From Cupriavidus basilensis (GTDB taxonomy: Bacteria > Pseudomonadota > Gammaproteobacteria > Burkholderiales > Burkholderiaceae), in the NCBI RefSeq assembly GCF_000876015.1, contig NZ_BBQM01000018.1, positions 1-64,000 on the forward strand: DNA of 64,000 bases, given 5' to 3'. The notes beneath the pieces were generated by a model. The model was not told where the DNA came from, searched no databases, and saw nothing but the letters and a program-made list of their open reading frames with translations. This document shows, in pieces, positions 63,458 through 64,000 of this stretch (position 1 is its first letter; every line of letters starts with the position of its first letter). Both the position numbers and the translations under genes were made by a program.

Positions 63458-64000
63458 ATGTCTCACCCCAACCAACAAACGAAGTCCGCCAATGGCAGGC
63501 CCGCGCTGCGCCTGGTCGATACCAAGGGCCTGAGCCGAGATGATTGGCTCGCCGCGCGCAGAACCGGCATCGGCGGCTCGGATGCGGCTGCCGCGGTTGG
63601 ACTGAATCCCTACCAAAGCCAACTGGAACTGTGGCTCGAAAAAACCGGGCGCGATGCCGGCCTGACCAAGCCCGACCCTCAGGACACCACGGAGCCCGTC
63701 TACTGGGGCACGCTGCTCGAACCCATCGTGGCCGCCGCCTACACCCAGCAAACGGGTCGCCGGGTGCGCAAGGTCAATGCCATCCTGCGCCATGCATCCG
63801 TGCCCTTCATGCTGGCCAACCTCGATCGAGAGATCGTTGGCGTGCCGGACGTGCAGATTCTCGAATGCAAGACGGCGGGCGAGTTCGGCGCACGGCTGTG
63901 GCGGGATGGTGTGCCCGAATACGTGCAGTTGCAGGTCCAGCACCAACTCGCTGTCACCGGCAAGCAGGCGGCGGATGTCGCCGTCCTGCTGTGCGGACAG
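63458..64000 (+). CDS. YqaJ-family viral recombinase/exonuclease (3' end outside window)
   Basis: The first 181 residues are visible. The YqaJ/lambda-exonuclease fold is shown by WLAARRTGIGGSDAAAAVGL, the catalytic Asp in GVPDVQILECKTAGE with Glu and Lys, and YVQLQVQHQLAVTGK. It would resect DNA ends to make 3' single strands for a partner annealase. It has a full AAGGAGG site before ATG 63458. It is intact as far as seen and runs off the window. Confidence 0.9.
   Translation, partial: MSHPNQQTKSANGRPALRLVDTKGLSRDDWLAARRTGIGGSDAAAAVGLNPYQSQLELWLEKTGRDAGLTKPDPQDTTEPVYWGTLLEPIVAAAYTQQTGRRVRKVNAILRHASVPFMLANLDREIVGVPDVQILECKTAGEFGARLWRDGVPEYVQLQVQHQLAVTGKQAADVAVLLCGQ

Larger units (their letters stand above)
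32954..64000. mobile_element. Metal-resistance genomic island / integrative element (right end outside window)
   Basis: From the integrase to the right edge the content is accessory: inovirus Gp2-like replication gene, chromate, nickel/cobalt and copper resistance, and ICE-backbone genes (DUF932, YqaJ). Base composition shifts within it, with an AT-rich block at 34.2-37.2 kb. No conjugation or relaxase genes are visible yet, so transfer ability cannot be judged. Several smaller elements may be nested. Confidence 0.7.

Overview
The window is GC-rich DNA that looks like a Burkholderiales chromosome, most likely Alcaligenaceae (Bordetella/Achromobacter-like). This is inferred from the ESPR/TPS-type giant adhesin, the Cupriavidus-style metal-resistance modules and codon use; there is no rRNA or other marker gene. 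It falls into two parts: a chromosomal accessory region (1-32.5 kb) and a metal-resistance island or ICE that begins with an integrase at 32.95 kb and runs past the right edge.

Region 1 (1-15.8 kb) holds the 3' end of one secreted adhesin, then a complete 3859-residue paralogue. The paralogue has an extended signal peptide, a TPS-like N-terminal domain, seven long GLUG-repeat cycles and a C-terminal MBG-type repeat tract. The C-terminal tracts of the two genes are nearly identical. A LuxR/NarL-type response regulator and its membrane histidine kinase follow, joined by an ATGA overlap.

Region 2 (16.2-23.2 kb) is a tightly packed seven-gene operon: KAS III-like synthase, NAD(P)-dependent dehydrogenase/epimerase, metallo-beta-lactamase-fold hydrolase, CapK/F390-synthetase-like adenylating enzyme, PAP2-fold membrane enzyme, sterol-desaturase-family enzyme and fatty-acid desaturase. 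Most junctions overlap by 1-28 bases. It looks like a dedicated lipid pathway, partly like olefin (Ole) synthesis but with different components. It is my best candidate for an undescribed system.

Region 3 (23.2-32.5 kb) contains a SRPBCC protein, a 5'-truncated fimbrial subunit, a Phd/PIN toxin-antitoxin pair with a clear operator, and a complete four-gene ABC efflux system (HlyD, RbbA-like fusion, ABC-2 permease, NodT-type outer-membrane lipoprotein).

Region 4 (32.8-64 kb) is the island. A P4-type integrase is followed by an AT-rich block with an inovirus Gp2-like gene behind short iterons. Next come chromate resistance (chrB-chrA-chrC plus a stand-alone ChrB C-terminal domain), nickel/cobalt resistance (cnrYXHCBA-like plus an NreB-like exporter), and copper resistance (copABCD, a DUF2933-like protein, an ICMT-family protein, copZ and a P-type ATPase, divergent from copRS). 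The right end holds ICE-backbone genes: small hypotheticals, a DUF932 protein and a YqaJ-type recombinase cut by the window edge. Palindromic operators lie upstream of chrB and between copA and copR, and three look-alike GC hairpins separate the backbone genes.
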